Numbered from the stretch's first letter, positions 46,359 to 56,333 are shown. The stretch is DNA of 64,000 bases from Burkholderia sp. GAS332 (GCA_900142905.1 FSRV01000002.1:3472001-3536000); one strand, 5' to 3'. The notes: generated by a model from the letters alone, not told the origin. Made by a program: numbers and translations.

Positions 46359-47891
46359 TTACTGAAACGCTACTTCCGCGAAGCTGCGCAACTTGCGGCT
46401 ATGCAAACGATGCAGCCCATTCATCCGTAACAACTCCATCGCCTTCACGCCGATCTGCAGATGCTGATCGACTTGCGCGCGATAGAACTGATCCGCCATG
46501 CCGGGCAGTTTCAACTCGCCATGCAAGGGCTTGTCCGACACGCATAGCAAGGTACCGTAAGGCACACGGAAGCGGAACCCGTTGGCGGCGATCGTCGCGC
46601 TTTCCATATCGAGCGCGACCGCGCGGCTTTGCGACAACCGCTGCACCGGCTCACGATGATCGCGCAACTCCCAGTTGCGGTTATCCACACTCGCCACCGT
46701 GCCCGTACGCATCACGCGCTTCAACTCCACGCCATCCAGTTGCGTGACCTGCGCGACCGCGCGCTCCAACGCCACCTGCACTTCGGCAAGTGCAGGAATC
46801 GGTACCCACAGTGGCAAGTCGTCGTCAAGCACGTGATCTTCGCGCACATAGCCGTGCGCCAGCACGTAATCGCCCAAACGCTGCGTGTTACGCAGTCCCG
46901 CGCAGTGGCCCAGCATGATCCACGCGTGCGGACGCAGCACGGCGATGTGATCGGTAATCGTCTTCGCGTTCGACGGCCCGACACCGATGTTGACCATCGT
47001 GATGCCGCTGCCGTCGGCGCGCTTCAGGTGATACGCAGGCATCTGCGGCAGACGCGGGGGCGCCGTGCCTTCCTGCGCCTGCTCACCGAGATTTTCGTTG
47101 TACGTGATCACGTCGCCCGGTTCGACGAACGACGTGTATTCGCTGCGATAGGCGCGCAGTTCTTCGTCGTCGGTACGGGCCATCATCGTGCGGCCGAGTT
47201 TGACGAACTCATCGATATAGAACTGGTAGTTCGTGTACAGCACGTAGTTCTGGCAATGCGTGGGCGACGTCGCCGTATAGTGCTTCAGCCGATGCAGCGA
47301 GAAATCCACCCGCGCCGCCGTGAACAGCGCCAACGGATGCGGCTCGCCCGGCGGCGGTTCATACGTGCCGTTGACGATGCGGTCGTCGAGCAACGCGAGA
47401 TCCGGCGTGTCGAACACGTCGCGCATCAGGAACAGGCGCTCGCGATCCAGATCGCCCTCGAGGTGGATGCCCTCAGCGAATGCGAAGTGGATCGGAATCG
47501 GCTGGTCGGACACCCCGACTTCGATCTGCACGTGGTGGTTCTTGGCCAGCAGGCGCAACTGCTCGCGATAGTAGTCGCCGAATAGATCCGGCCGCGTGAC
47601 CGTGGTTTCGAACACGCCCGGACCCGCGACAAAACCGTACGAGCGGCGCGAGTCGATATGCGTGTTGACTTCGGTGCGCACCCGGACGAACGGGTAGCAG
47701 GCGCGCACCCGGCGCTCGAACAATTCGTTGCGGCGGTAGCGCGCGAAGGCGTCGCGCAGGAACGAGGTGTTCGCTTCGTAGATCGCCGACAGACGCGTGA
47801 CGGCCTCGGTCGCGTCGTCGAAGGATTCGGTCGGGAAGCTGTTGGCGGGAGTCTGCACCGCGCGTTGATTGGTATCGTTGTTCATCTTCAT
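46359..47891 (-). CDS. amn: AMP nucleosidase
   Basis: A 510-residue enzyme that splits AMP into adenine and ribose 5-phosphate. It has the N-terminal Amn-specific domain (about 30-190) and a C-terminal nucleoside-phosphorylase-like domain with NIGVGPSNAKTITDHIAVLRPHAWIMLGHCAGLR and ALDMESATIAANGFRFRVPYGTLLCVSDKPLHGELKLPG. The start is ATG 47891 or 47885 (MKMNN); GAGGCGA precedes both. Longer in-frame starts to 47939 lack support. It regulates adenylate pools; no operon partner. Confidence 0.93.
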   Translation of the reverse strand: MKMNNDTNQRAVQTPANSFPTESFDDATEAVTRLSAIYEANTSFLRDAFARYRRNELFERRVRACYPFVRVRTEVNTHIDSRRSYGFVAGPGVFETTVTRPDLFGDYYREQLRLLAKNHHVQIEVGVSDQPIPIHFAFAEGIHLEGDLDRERLFLMRDVFDTPDLALLDDRIVNGTYEPPPGEPHPLALFTAARVDFSLHRLKHYTATSPTHCQNYVLYTNYQFYIDEFVKLGRTMMARTDDEELRAYRSEYTSFVEPGDVITYNENLGEQAQEGTAPPRLPQMPAYHLKRADGSGITMVNIGVGPSNAKTITDHIAVLRPHAWIMLGHCAGLRNTQRLGDYVLAHGYVREDHVLDDDLPLWVPIPALAEVQVALERAVAQVTQLDGVELKRVMRTGTVASVDNRNWELRDHREPVQRLSQSRAVALDMESATIAANGFRFRVPYGTLLCVSDKPLHGELKLPGMADQFYRAQVDQHLQIGVKAMELLRMNGLHRLHSRKLRSFAEVAFQ

Positions 47892-48085
47892 TCGCCTCGA
47901 TTGATGAGATGACATTACCACGGAACCCGTGATCGCCAAATGACCGCGCGGCGCCTACCACAACCGCCGCCATAGCGGTCGCAAGATTGCGCGCACGTCG
48001 CGCGAAAGCGGCGCAAAATAAGGCGATTGCGCCCGTAGGCAAGGCTGGATTTGCTAGAATCGGGGCACCATATTGGAGAATCACC

Positions 48086-48481
48086 ATGAAGCAGCTCCTT
48101 CCCGTCGCCGTTGCACTGGCCCTCGCCTTTGGCAACGCCGCGCTGGCTGCCCAGCCTGTCGATGACACTCCGCCAGCCGACGCGCCCCAGTCCGCCAATG
48201 AACGGGCCGGCCTGCCTGACCTGGCGAAGATCAATCGTCCGGCCGCCGAGGTCAGCTCGAAGGTCGAAATCAACGTCCCGCGCACGCCAAGCTTCTACGA
48301 ACGTAGCGCTAACGGCACCGAAATCACCGAATATCGCGATAAAGGCAAGCCCGTTGAAATCAACGTGCATTCGAATCTCGGCACGCGCTATCAGATGAGC
48401 GCGCCGCTCGACACGTCGCCCACCGTGCGCGACAACGGCCGCGCAAGCACGCGTTTGCCGTCGGTGAATCTGACTTATTGA
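48086..48481 (+). CDS. Exported DUF2782-type protein
   Basis: A 131-residue protein with a signal peptide (MKQLLPVAVALALAFGNAALA, cut before AQPVDD) and a small beta-rich core TEITEYRDKGKPVEINVHSNLGTRYQM that resembles DUF2782 (EYRxNGxxYxIKVxPxxGxPYYL). DUF2782 genes often neighbour polA and thrB in proteobacteria, which fits: thrB is the next gene, polA 5 kb away. GGAGA precedes the ATG. Periplasmic, function unknown; the family call is moderate because the core is divergent. Confidence 0.7.
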   Translation: MKQLLPVAVALALAFGNAALAAQPVDDTPPADAPQSANERAGLPDLAKINRPAAEVSSKVEINVPRTPSFYERSANGTEITEYRDKGKPVEINVHSNLGTRYQMSAPLDTSPTVRDNGRASTRLPSVNLTY

Positions 48482-48759
48482 TGCATACCGGGGCGGCGTG
48501 AGCCGCTCCCCTGGATCTGCGCGGCCCGCGGGCGTCGCCTCGGGCTTTCAGCCTGCGTGGTCGTTTTAAGCACCGCCTGCAGCACGGCGATCCCGCGTTG
48601 AATGGTCGCAGCGTTTTGCGGCCCTGAAGGGCAGCCAGGACTGGCGGCCCGGATTGGCTGTCCTGATCGACCTTGATCGCGCTTTCTGCAACGCATTTGC
48701 CACACCTCGCACTGGCCGCATCGCGCCCAGCCCGACTAACCTGATCCGACGTTTCCCGC

Positions 48760-49755
48760 ATGGCTGTCTTCACCGCTGTCACCGAACCCCAACTAGCAGA
48801 ATGGATGCGTCATTACGATCTCGGCGAAGTCGTCGAGTTTCGCGGCATCCCGTCCGGTATTGAGAACAGCAACTTCTTTCTGACGACGACGCGCGGCGAA
48901 TACGTCCTCACGATTTTCGAAAAGCTGACGGCCGAACAACTGCCGTTCTATCTCGATCTGATGCAGCATCTGGCCGCGCACCGCGTGCCGGTGCCGGACC
49001 CCATGCCGCGCGAAGACGGCGCGCTGTTCGGCACCCTGCACGGCAAGCCCGCCGCCATCGTGACCAAGCTCGAAGGCGCGCCGGAATTGGCGCCGCAAGT
49101 CGAACATTGCGCCGAGGTCGGGCACATGCTCGCGCGCATGCATCTGGCGGGGCGCGATTACCCGCGCTATCAGCCGAATCTGCGCAGCCTGCCGTGGTGG
49201 CAGGAAACCGTGCCGACCATCCTGCCGTTCGTCGCGGGCGCGCAGCGCGACTTGCTGTCGTCCGAACTGGCGCATCAAGAGGCTTTCTTCGCGTCGGCGG
49301 ATTACGCCGCGTTGCCCGCAGGCCCCTGCCACGCCGACCTGTTCCGTGACAATGCGCTGTTCGCACACGCCGCGCCGGACACCGGTCACGAGGTGCGCCT
49401 AGGCGGCTTCTTCGACTTCTATTTCGCCGGCTGCGACAAGTGGCTGTTCGACGTCGCGGTCACGGTCAACGACTGGTGCGTCGACCTCACCACCGGCAAG
49501 CTCGACGACGCGCGCACCGAAGCCATGCTGCGCGCCTACCAGACCGTGCGCCCATTCACCGCAGAAGAAAACCGCCACTGGGGCGATATGCTGCGCGCGG
49601 GCGCTTACCGCTTCTGGGTCTCGCGCCTGTATGATTTTCATTTGCCGCGCGCGGCCGAGTTGCTCAAACCGCACGACCCCGGCCATTTCGAGCGCATTCT
49701 GCGCGAACGCCTGTCCGGCGTTGCACTTCCAGGCATTCATATCTCATGCAACTGA
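48760..49755 (+). CDS. thrB: Homoserine kinase (APH-fold type)
   Basis: A 331-residue ThrB of the aminoglycoside-phosphotransferase fold, which phosphorylates homoserine for threonine synthesis. Seen: [22 protein letters not shown] (nucleotide-binding loop), catalytic [11 protein letters not shown] and [25 protein letters not shown] with the metal-binding Asp. This type is usual in beta-, gamma- and alphaproteobacteria and differs from GHMP-type ThrB. It overlaps the following membrane-protein gene by 10 bp. Confidence 0.95.
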   Translation: MAVFTAVTEPQLAEWMRHYDLGEVVEFRGIPSGIENSNFFLTTTRGEYVLTIFEKLTAEQLPFYLDLMQHLAAHRVPVPDPMPREDGALFGTLHGKPAAIVTKLEGAPELAPQVEHCAEVGHMLARMHLAGRDYPRYQPNLRSLPWWQETVPTILPFVAGAQRDLLSSELAHQEAFFASADYAALPAGPCHADLFRDNALFAHAAPDTGHEVRLGGFFDFYFAGCDKWLFDVAVTVNDWCVDLTTGKLDDARTEAMLRAYQTVRPFTAEENRHWGDMLRAGAYRFWVSRLYDFHLPRAAELLKPHDPGHFERILRERLSGVALPGIHISCN

Positions 49756-50552
49756 TCGAAGTCCCCGCGAAAACCGGCTATGTCTGGTTCCGGCAGGGTA
49801 TCTGGCTGTTCCGCAAGAACCCGCTCGCGTTTCTGACACTGTTCTTCACCTATCTGCTGGTCATGACGCTGGCGTCGCAGATTCCGGTCATCGGCGGCGT
49901 GCTGCCGCTGGTCTTCATTCCGGGGGTCGCGGTGGGTTTCATGGCGGCGTGCCGCAACACGATCGCGGGCAAGCCGGTGTTCCCGACCATTCTGGTGGAC
50001 GGCTTTCACTCGTACGGCCCCGGGGTCGCCAAACGTCTGCTGGTGCTGGGCGTGCTGTACGTGGTCGCGATGGCGCTCGTGCTGGCAGGCTCGGCACTCG
50101 CCGACGGCGGCATGCTGCTGAAGGTCATGCTCGGCATCGCCACCATGGACCAGGACGCGATCGCCAACAGCAATATCCCGCTGGCGGTGATCGCCGCGTT
50201 CGCGTTCTACATTCCGGTCGCGATGATTTTCTGGTTCTCGCCGATCCTTACTGCGTGGCACGACGTGCCACCCGTCAAGGCGATGTTCTTCAGCGTCGTC
50301 AGTTGCTGGCGCAATCGCGGTGCGTTCATCGTGTTCGGTGCTTTGTGGTTCGCGGTGGCGACGACGGTCTCGTTCGGCCTGACCGCGCTGATGCAGGCGC
50401 TGGGCGCGGGCGACTTCGCGTTCGCGGTTCTGATGCCCGCCACGATGATCGTCACGACCATGCTGTATTGCTCGTTCTACGCGACCTATCGCGGCTGCTT
50501 CGGCGTGCAAACGCCCGAAGCGCCGGATTTGCCGACCACGCCGGCGGCTTGA
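49746..50552 (+). CDS. BPSS1780-family membrane protein
   Basis: A 268-residue inner-membrane protein with about six hydrophobic segments. The start [28 protein letters not shown] is the hallmark of the uncharacterised BPSS1780 family seen across Burkholderiales. Its ATG lies inside the thrB reading frame, so the two are probably co-transcribed. No catalytic motif is visible; role unknown. Confidence 0.85.
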   Translation: MQLIEVPAKTGYVWFRQGIWLFRKNPLAFLTLFFTYLLVMTLASQIPVIGGVLPLVFIPGVAVGFMAACRNTIAGKPVFPTILVDGFHSYGPGVAKRLLVLGVLYVVAMALVLAGSALADGGMLLKVMLGIATMDQDAIANSNIPLAVIAAFAFYIPVAMIFWFSPILTAWHDVPPVKAMFFSVVSCWRNRGAFIVFGALWFAVATTVSFGLTALMQALGAGDFAFAVLMPATMIVTTMLYCSFYATYRGCFGVQTPEAPDLPTTPAA

Positions 50553-50780
50553 GCACCGGCTAGGCTGCTGTTCACGCGCGGGCGCTTTTTAGACGCTCGC
50601 GCGGTTTCACCCGGTGGCCTCCGCCTCCCCGTCTCACTGCCCTCGGCACTCCCGCCTCAGCGCACCGCCCGCCTCCACCGCGTCGTTGAATCCTCCGTCA
50701 CACTCGTCAAGGTGCGTCGACTTGCGGCACAATGGTTTGCGCGCAATCGATTTGCACGCTCTTTTTAGACGAGATGCATC

Positions 50781-51233
50781 ATGACCCAGCGCCCCACCTT
50801 GCCCTTCACGCTCGACGAGCAACTCTGCTTTGCACTCTATTCGACCTCGCTTGCGATGACGAAAGCGTACAAGCCTTTGCTCGACAAACTCGGCCTCACA
50901 TACCCGCAGTACCTGGCCATGCTGGCGCTCTGGGAGGCCGACGACGTCACGGTGAAAGATATGGCCGCGCGCCTGAATCTCGACTCGGCAACGGTCACAC
51001 CGCTGCTCAAACGTCTCGAAGCGCAGGGCTACCTGGAACGGGTACGCGGCGTCGAAGATGAGCGGCTCGTCTATATCCGCCTCACCAAAGCGGGCACCGC
51101 ACTGAAGCGCCAGGCACGCGAAGTGCCGGCCGAGATCTTCTGCGCGACCCAGCAGTCGCCGGAATTCCTGCTCCGTCTGCGCGACGATCTGACGCGCCTG
51201 CGCACCACGCTCAACGATTACATGGGCCACTAA
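50781..51233 (+). CDS. ohrR: Organic-peroxide-sensing MarR regulator OhrR
   Basis: A 150-residue MarR-family repressor with the OhrR pattern: reactive cysteine C16 in EQLCFALYSTS, winged helix DMAARLNLDSATVTPLLKRLEAQGYLER, and a second cysteine C121 (EIFCATQQ) that marks the two-Cys type able to form an intersubunit disulfide. Organic hydroperoxide oxidises C16 and releases DNA. It sits 169 bp upstream of ohr in the same direction, with a palindrome on the ohr promoter. Confidence 0.94.
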   Translation: MTQRPTLPFTLDEQLCFALYSTSLAMTKAYKPLLDKLGLTYPQYLAMLALWEADDVTVKDMAARLNLDSATVTPLLKRLEAQGYLERVRGVEDERLVYIRLTKAGTALKRQAREVPAEIFCATQQSPEFLLRLRDDLTRLRTTLNDYMGH

Positions 51234-51280
51234 CCGGCCTGCTTAAACAAGCGCGCTATCGACACGATACAAAAATTAAT

Positions 51281-51309
51281 TTGCACACAAATGATTTGTG
51301 CACTATCTT
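51281..51309 (+). promoter_or_regulatory. ohr promoter with overlapping OhrR operator candidate
   Basis: TTGCAC (51281) and TATCTT (51304) are 17 bases apart. The near-palindrome TGCACACAAAT/ATTTGTGCA (51282-51302) fills the space between them, so a bound repressor would block polymerase. This is the expected arrangement for OhrR. Confidence 0.65.
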
Positions 51310-51402
51310 TGTCACATGCCGCTTCGATAGGGCTCCGCCAGAAAGGCGGGCAAGCAGCGGCAAGCAGGCAAATCCAGATAACCCAGATATAGGAGCAGCA
51401 CA

Positions 51403-51822
51403 ATGAACATCCTCTACAAGGCAAGCGCAACCAGCACCGGTGGCCGTGACGGCCGTGCAGTATCGTCGGACAATGCGTTGGACGTGAAGCTGGCAGCACC
51501 GCGTGAACTGGGCGGCAACGGCGCAGCGGGCACCAACCCGGAACAACTGTTTGCTGCCGGCTACTCGGCGTGTTTCCTGAGCGCGATGAAGTTCGTCGCC
51601 GGCCAGCGCAAGCAGACTTTGCCGGCTGACACGCAAGTCACGGCAGAAGTGGGGATCGGCCCGAACGACAACGGCGGCTTCGCGCTGGACATCGATCTGC
51701 GCGTCTCGTTGCCGGGCCTCGCTGCAGACGCAGCCAAGGAACTGGTCGACGCAGCGCACCAGGTCTGCCCGTACTCGAATGCCACGCGCAACAACGTTGC
51801 GGTGCGTCTGCAAGTCGCGTAA
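51403..51822 (+). CDS. ohr: Organic hydroperoxide resistance protein
   Basis: A 139-residue thiol peroxidase of the Ohr/OsmC family that reduces organic hydroperoxides with electrons from lipoylated proteins. Both active cysteines are in place, C57 (GYSACFLSA) and C122 (QVCPYSNATRNN), and the N-terminal MNILYKASATSTGGRDG is typical of Ohr rather than OsmC. GGAG precedes the ATG. It is induced through the upstream OhrR and ends in its own terminator. Confidence 0.96.
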   Translation: MNILYKASATSTGGRDGRAVSSDNALDVKLAAPRELGGNGAAGTNPEQLFAAGYSACFLSAMKFVAGQRKQTLPADTQVTAEVGIGPNDNGGFALDIDLRVSLPGLAADAAKELVDAAHQVCPYSNATRNNVAVRLQVA

Positions 51823-51888
51823 GCCGCAGCGGCTTCAATGAATTGCCGATGAATCGTTGACGCGCGCGGTAAAGCCGCGCCGCAATGA

Positions 51889-51935
51889 ACAACGCCCGCA
51901 CCCTGCAAAACAGGCGCGGGCGTTGTGCTGTTTTA
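51889..51935 (+). terminator. Intrinsic terminator of ohr
   Basis: ACAACGCCCGC pairs with GCGGGCGTTGT around a 16-nt loop; GCTGTTTTA follows. The rest of 51823-52125 holds no gene that I can support. Confidence 0.75.
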
Positions 51936-52125
51936 GGGCACGATAGGAATTTTCGGACGCGGCACGCAACGTGCGACAACGATCCGACCCACCACCTGCC
52001 GTCACGCGACTTCTCCTATCGATCTGTGAATAAATGCACGGTTCAGTAATATCGTCGCCCGGCAGCTAGTCATTGCGCCGACCGATGCTTCGCCGCGCAG
52101 CCGTTCACCCCGACCCACGATCCCG

Positions 52126-53625
52126 ATGACACGCGTCCGACGCCTGAACGACACCTTCGATACCGGTCTGGTCTGGTTTCGCCGCGACCTGCGCAGCACG
52201 GACAACGCCGCGCTGTACTACGCGCTCAAGCATTGCGAGCGCGTCTGGTGCGTGTTCGTATTCGACACGGCTATCCTGCAACCACTGATCGACGCCTGGC
52301 AAACTCGCCATCGGGATACGCAACCGCAGGATCGCCGCGTCGAGTTCATTCTTGCTGCGTTGGGCGAGTTGGACGAAGCATTGCGCGCCAAAGGTGGGGG
52401 CCTCGTCGTGCTGTACGGTGATCCGGCCGATCTCGTGCCCAGGCTCGCCGACGAACTCGGCGTGGATGCGGTGTTTGCGAATCACGATTACGAGCCGGTC
52501 GCAATCAAGCGGGATGAGACGGTGCGGGAGCGGCTGGCCGTTGCCGGACGCCAGTGGCTGACGTTCAAAGACCAGGTGATTTTCGAGCGCGATGAGGTGC
52601 TGACGGGCCAGAACAAACCATTCACGGTGTTCACGCCATACAAGAACGCCTGGCTCAAGCAGCTGACGACCTTCGATCTGAAGCCATATCCGGTCGAGAC
52701 TTACGCGAAGCATCTGGCAGCACTGCCGCCCAGACTGGACCGTCAGTTGCCGGCGCTCGATCAGCTCGGCTTCGTACCGAGCAATCTTGCGGAGCTCAAC
52801 TTGCCCATTGGCATGAGCGGCGCGCAACGTCTGCTCGACGACTTCCTGACTCGCATCGACAGCTATAAGGAGCGGCGTGACTTTCCCGCCGTCAAAGGCC
52901 CGAGCTACCTGTCGATGCACCTGCGCTTCGGTACTGTCTCGATCCGCACGCTTGCGCGGTTCGCGCACGAGCGCTCACTGCAGCCCGACGGGCAAGGCTC
53001 GGCCACGTGGCTTTCGGAGCTGATCTGGCGGGATTTTTACTTCATGATCCTTGCGCATCATCCGCGGTTGGCGGGCGGTGCGTCGTTCAAGGAAGAGTAC
53101 GACCGGCTGCGCTGGGAGCAAGGCCCGGAAGCGGACGAGGCGTATGCCGCGTGGTGCGAAGGCCGCACCGGTTATCCGCTGGTTGACGCCGCGATGCTGC
53201 AACTGAACCGCACCGGCTACATGCACAACCGCCTGCGGATGGTGACAGCGAGTTTTCTGGTGAAGGATCTGGGTGTCGACTGGCGGCTCGGCGAGCGCTA
53301 TTTCGGCGAATTGCTAAACGACTTCGATTTCTCGGCGAATAACGGCGGCTGGCAATGGGCGGCATCGACAGGATGCGACGCGCAGCCGTATTTCCGGATT
53401 TTCAACCCAATCACGCAATCCGAAAAATTCGACGCCGAAGGGCGCTTTATCAAACGCTATCTACCGCAGCTTGCGAAACTGCCACCCAAATGGGTTCACG
53501 CGCCGTGGCTGGCGGGTGCGGAACGGCTCGCGGAATTCGGCGTGACATTGGGCAAGGATTATCCCGCACCGATCGTCGACCATGCCGAAGCGCGGCAGCG
53601 TACGCTTGCCCGTTTCGGCAAGTAA
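52126..53625 (+). CDS. phrB: Deoxyribodipyrimidine photolyase
   Basis: A 499-residue class I CPD photolyase. The N-terminal Rossmann-like antenna domain (FDTGLVWFRRDLRSTDNAALYYAL) is followed by the FAD domain with SYLSMHLRFGTVSIR, WLSELIWRDFYFMIL, GRTGYPLVDAAMLQLNRTGYMHNRLRMVTASFL and NNGGWQWAASTGCDAQPYFRIFNP. The Trp and Asn residues needed for electron transfer and FAD are there, so it should use blue light to reverse pyrimidine dimers. Monocistronic. Confidence 0.96.
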   Translation: MTRVRRLNDTFDTGLVWFRRDLRSTDNAALYYALKHCERVWCVFVFDTAILQPLIDAWQTRHRDTQPQDRRVEFILAALGELDEALRAKGGGLVVLYGDPADLVPRLADELGVDAVFANHDYEPVAIKRDETVRERLAVAGRQWLTFKDQVIFERDEVLTGQNKPFTVFTPYKNAWLKQLTTFDLKPYPVETYAKHLAALPPRLDRQLPALDQLGFVPSNLAELNLPIGMSGAQRLLDDFLTRIDSYKERRDFPAVKGPSYLSMHLRFGTVSIRTLARFAHERSLQPDGQGSATWLSELIWRDFYFMILAHHPRLAGGASFKEEYDRLRWEQGPEADEAYAAWCEGRTGYPLVDAAMLQLNRTGYMHNRLRMVTASFLVKDLGVDWRLGERYFGELLNDFDFSANNGGWQWAASTGCDAQPYFRIFNPITQSEKFDAEGRFIKRYLPQLAKLPPKWVHAPWLAGAERLAEFGVTLGKDYPAPIVDHAEARQRTLARFGK

Positions 53626-53702
53626 GCGCCCGCTCACGTAGTTTTGATGAGGGACGTCTGGAACCTGCTAAAGGATGTACCTATGCTTCAAACTCGCGCA
53701 GC

Positions 53703-53879
53703 TTAGTGCTGGCTCATCCACGACGGTTGGCGGGGAGTCGCCTCACGGTCCAGCTTGCGCATACGGAATTCCAGATCGTACAGATCGGTTGCTTCTGCGA
53801 GGAAGGCGTCAGCGCGTTCTTTCGCGAGTTGATCCGGCGATTTGGTCAGGAACAGAAACAGGCGGCTAAGCAGATACAT
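53703..53879 (-). CDS. Small DUF3563-type protein
   Basis: A 58-residue protein starting MYLLSRLFLFLTKSPDQ, with DAFLAEATDLYDLEFRMRKLDRE in its second half, the DUF3563 pattern (AYLAxAxDLxDLExRMRxLDR) found in Burkholderiales. The first 15 residues are hydrophobic and may touch the membrane. I use the ATG at 53879, with GAGG upstream, over a TTG at 53894. Function unknown. It is convergent with the photolyase gene. Confidence 0.8.
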   Translation of the reverse strand: MYLLSRLFLFLTKSPDQLAKERADAFLAEATDLYDLEFRMRKLDREATPRQPSWMSQH

Positions 53880-53986
53880 GGTCAACCTCGACAATGAGTT
53901 CAGGCGTTAACGCCTAAGGGATAACCCGTATTATAGGGAAAACCCTAGGATTGCGCCAATACTCATTTCGAAGTGTTGCTCCACCC

Positions 53987-55183
53987 TCACCGCGCGCCCG
54001 CCGAGGCTTCTGCGGCGGTGCCTTCAGCGATACGGCCGGCACCCGTGCGGCGCTGGTGTTTGAAGAATTCCCACACCATGGCGCTTGCGTCCGGACCTTT
54101 GGCGGAATGGAACGGCACGGCGTCGTCGCCGCCGCTCCAGGCGTGCGCGAGTCCTTGCACACGGCACAACCGCACCACGCGCCGCCCGCCGCGCAAATAG
54201 TCGCGCATCACCACGCCACCCTTGCGCTCTTCCTTGACTTCACCGGATTTGCGCACGCCTTTCTCGTCGACGATCCGGTTCAGACGGAGAAACTGCTCCG
54301 CCAACTGGTCCGCATTGACCGGCGCGACCACGTGGTCAGCGTCACCATGGAGGATGATGGCCGGCATGCCGGGGTATTCAGCCACGTTGACGTGTTCGTC
54401 GACGAGCTCGGCCGGTTCGCGGCGCGCGCCGCGCCGCATCACGTCCATCGCCGTAATGCCCGAACGGGCCTCGCCAAAAGCGGGGCCGGAGTGCAGCGCG
54501 ACCGCCGCGAAATGTTCCGGATAGTTGGCAGCCAGAAGCGCCGTCAGGCCGGCCCCGGCGGAGATTCCGGCGACATACACGCGCTCGCTGTCGAAGCCAT
54601 GCTGGGCAATCAGCGAATCCACCAGCGAGACGACGGCACGCGCCTCAGCGCCGCCGGCGCTGTCGCTAGCGTCATACCAATGCCAGCAGCGATGCGAATG
54701 CACATGCTTCGACTGTTCCGGATAAACCACGGCGAAGCCGAACCGGTCCGCGAGCACGTTCATCCGCGTGCCTTCCGAGAATTCGTCAATCGACTGCGTG
54801 CAGCCGTGCAGCATCACCACCAGCGGCATCGACTCGCCTGCATGGCCGGACGGGATGTACAGGCCATACTGAAGGTGGTTGACGAGCCGCCCAGGCGAAG
54901 CAGGCGCCGAATGGAACGAGCGCGTCCACGAACCGCTCGCCCATGCCGAGGCACGCGGACGAACCCGCGACTCCCGTGGGGCAGCGCGCGGCGCCTCGCG
55001 TTTCGCGGGTACGCGCAGCGCAGCCACTGGCTTGATAGGACGGGCCTTGGCCGAAGGCTTGCTCGTGGCCGCGCGTGCCGGCCGCGTGGGGGCGCGCTTG
55101 GTCGTTGCGCGGGAGTGGTCGGTTTGAATGGCGAGCAGTCGCTTGAGACCGCGCAGCCAGATTTTCGATAGACTTTTTGCCAT
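53987..55183 (-). CDS. PHB-depolymerase-family esterase
   Basis: A 398-residue esterase of the LpqC/poly(3-hydroxybutyrate) depolymerase family. The hydrolase part starts near residue 90 (LQYGLYIPSG, MLHGCTQSIDEF), with lipase box GISAG, Asp in HGDADHVV and His in GLAHAWSGG. A roughly 90-residue Arg/Ala/Pro-rich N-terminal region (KRAPTRPARAATSKPSAKAR) precedes it; no classical signal peptide is visible. Similar proteins may degrade PHB oligomers or act on feruloyl or acetyl esters. An upstream TTGTGCA-A-TGCACAA palindrome may be its operator. Confidence 0.82.
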   Translation of the reverse strand: MAKSLSKIWLRGLKRLLAIQTDHSRATTKRAPTRPARAATSKPSAKARPIKPVAALRVPAKREAPRAAPRESRVRPRASAWASGSWTRSFHSAPASPGRLVNHLQYGLYIPSGHAGESMPLVVMLHGCTQSIDEFSEGTRMNVLADRFGFAVVYPEQSKHVHSHRCWHWYDASDSAGGAEARAVVSLVDSLIAQHGFDSERVYVAGISAGAGLTALLAANYPEHFAAVALHSGPAFGEARSGITAMDVMRRGARREPAELVDEHVNVAEYPGMPAIILHGDADHVVAPVNADQLAEQFLRLNRIVDEKGVRKSGEVKEERKGGVVMRDYLRGGRRVVRLCRVQGLAHAWSGGDDAVPFHSAKGPDASAMVWEFFKHQRRTGAGRIAEGTAAEASAGAR

Positions 55184-55237
55184 CGGCGGGTAACCTCGCA
55201 AAAAGGGACAGGTGTCGCTCGATAGAACGACGCTTTG

Positions 55238-55252
55238 TTGTGCAATGCACAA
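55238..55252. promoter_or_regulatory. Perfect palindrome upstream of the PHB-depolymerase-type gene
   Basis: TTGTGCA-A-TGCACAA has exact 7-bp arms around one base, 55 bp upstream of the start. TGCA-rich palindromes are known targets of PhaR-type PHB regulators, so PhaR is a reasonable guess. The rest of 55184-55541 shows no gene. Confidence 0.45.
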
Positions 55253-55541
55253 TAACACCAATCCTCATGCGATGCTGGAGGCCAGAATCCCTGTCGAGCA
55301 CGGAATTTTCCGCCCGGCGAACCTTACAGCAGCACCACCGTCAAACCATGGCAAGGCTTGTTCGCCAGCCAACGCCCCGTCACAAAAAGCCTGGCGCGTG
55401 GCAAGCCTGGCCCGAAGCACCCGTCTATACTGGCAGGTAAATAATTTCGGTACACGCCTTTGCGGCGTCGGCGATTCACGCCGTTCGCGCGTTAAACCAT
55501 TACCAACCCGATTCTACGCGGCCTGGGTCGCGCTTTTTGCC

Positions 55542-56243
55542 ATGCCCGATTTGCCTGTCCATCTGTGGTACTCGATCACCAGCCTTGGCGGCGCCGGTAT
55601 GACGCTGCCGCTCGCGTTCGCCATCGCGCTTTGGCTGGCGCTCGGCTACACGTGGCGCATGGCAGCGGGCTGGTTGCTGCTGCTTGGCGCGGCCATCGGC
55701 GTTGTGACCGTGACCAAGCTAGCCTTTCTCGGCTGGGGCGTCGGCATACGCGAACTGGATTTCACCGGCGTCAGCGGTCATGCCATGCTGTCGACCGCCG
55801 TCTATCCGGTCGCCCTGTTCCTGATGTTGCTGCCGGCGCGTCCGGCCATTCGTCTGCTTGGCGTCGTAGTCGGCCTGGCCGCGGGCATCGCAGTTGGCTT
55901 GTCGCGCGTCGTGCTGAGCGCTCACTCGCCGTCTGAAGCCGTCACTGGCTGCCTGGTCGGCGCGCTGGCGGCGCTGGTCTTCGTGCGCATGGCGTGGAAT
56001 CTCGAACCGGGCCGGTTGTCGGCGTGGCCCGTCACTGCGAGTCTGATGGTCCTCGCGGTACTGATGCACGGCGTGCACGTGCCGACGCAACGCTGGGTCA
56101 CGCATATCGCGCTGAAGGTGTCCGGTCATGACCGGCCATTCATCCGCGCCAAATGGCGTGCCGTGCGCGACGTCCGCCCCGCCACGGCGCCGCTGTCGCA
56201 GACGCTCAACACGCTTACGCCGCCGCACTCGCCGGACGTCTGA
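55542..56243 (+). CDS. PAP2-type membrane phosphatase
   Basis: A 233-residue membrane protein with about six hydrophobic segments and the PAP2 motifs GVSGHAMLSTAVYP and LSRVVLSAHSPSEAVTG, which hold the catalytic histidines. The first PAP2 motif (KxxxxxxRP) is not evident. It should dephosphorylate a lipid phosphate such as undecaprenyl pyrophosphate or phosphatidic acid. The open frame begins at 55212, but the first 110 codons look non-coding; MPDLPVHLWYSITSLGG at 55542 fits related proteins, though no strong ribosome site is seen. Confidence 0.78.
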   Translation: MPDLPVHLWYSITSLGGAGMTLPLAFAIALWLALGYTWRMAAGWLLLLGAAIGVVTVTKLAFLGWGVGIRELDFTGVSGHAMLSTAVYPVALFLMLLPARPAIRLLGVVVGLAAGIAVGLSRVVLSAHSPSEAVTGCLVGALAALVFVRMAWNLEPGRLSAWPVTASLMVLAVLMHGVHVPTQRWVTHIALKVSGHDRPFIRAKWRAVRDVRPATAPLSQTLNTLTPPHSPDV

Positions 56244-56333
56244 AGCGCACACGACCGAGTGCTAATCCGGCAACCGAAGCCCGTCGCGCCGCGCGCCGCT
56301 CTATGCGCGCAACTGAATAATCGTCATGGGTAC

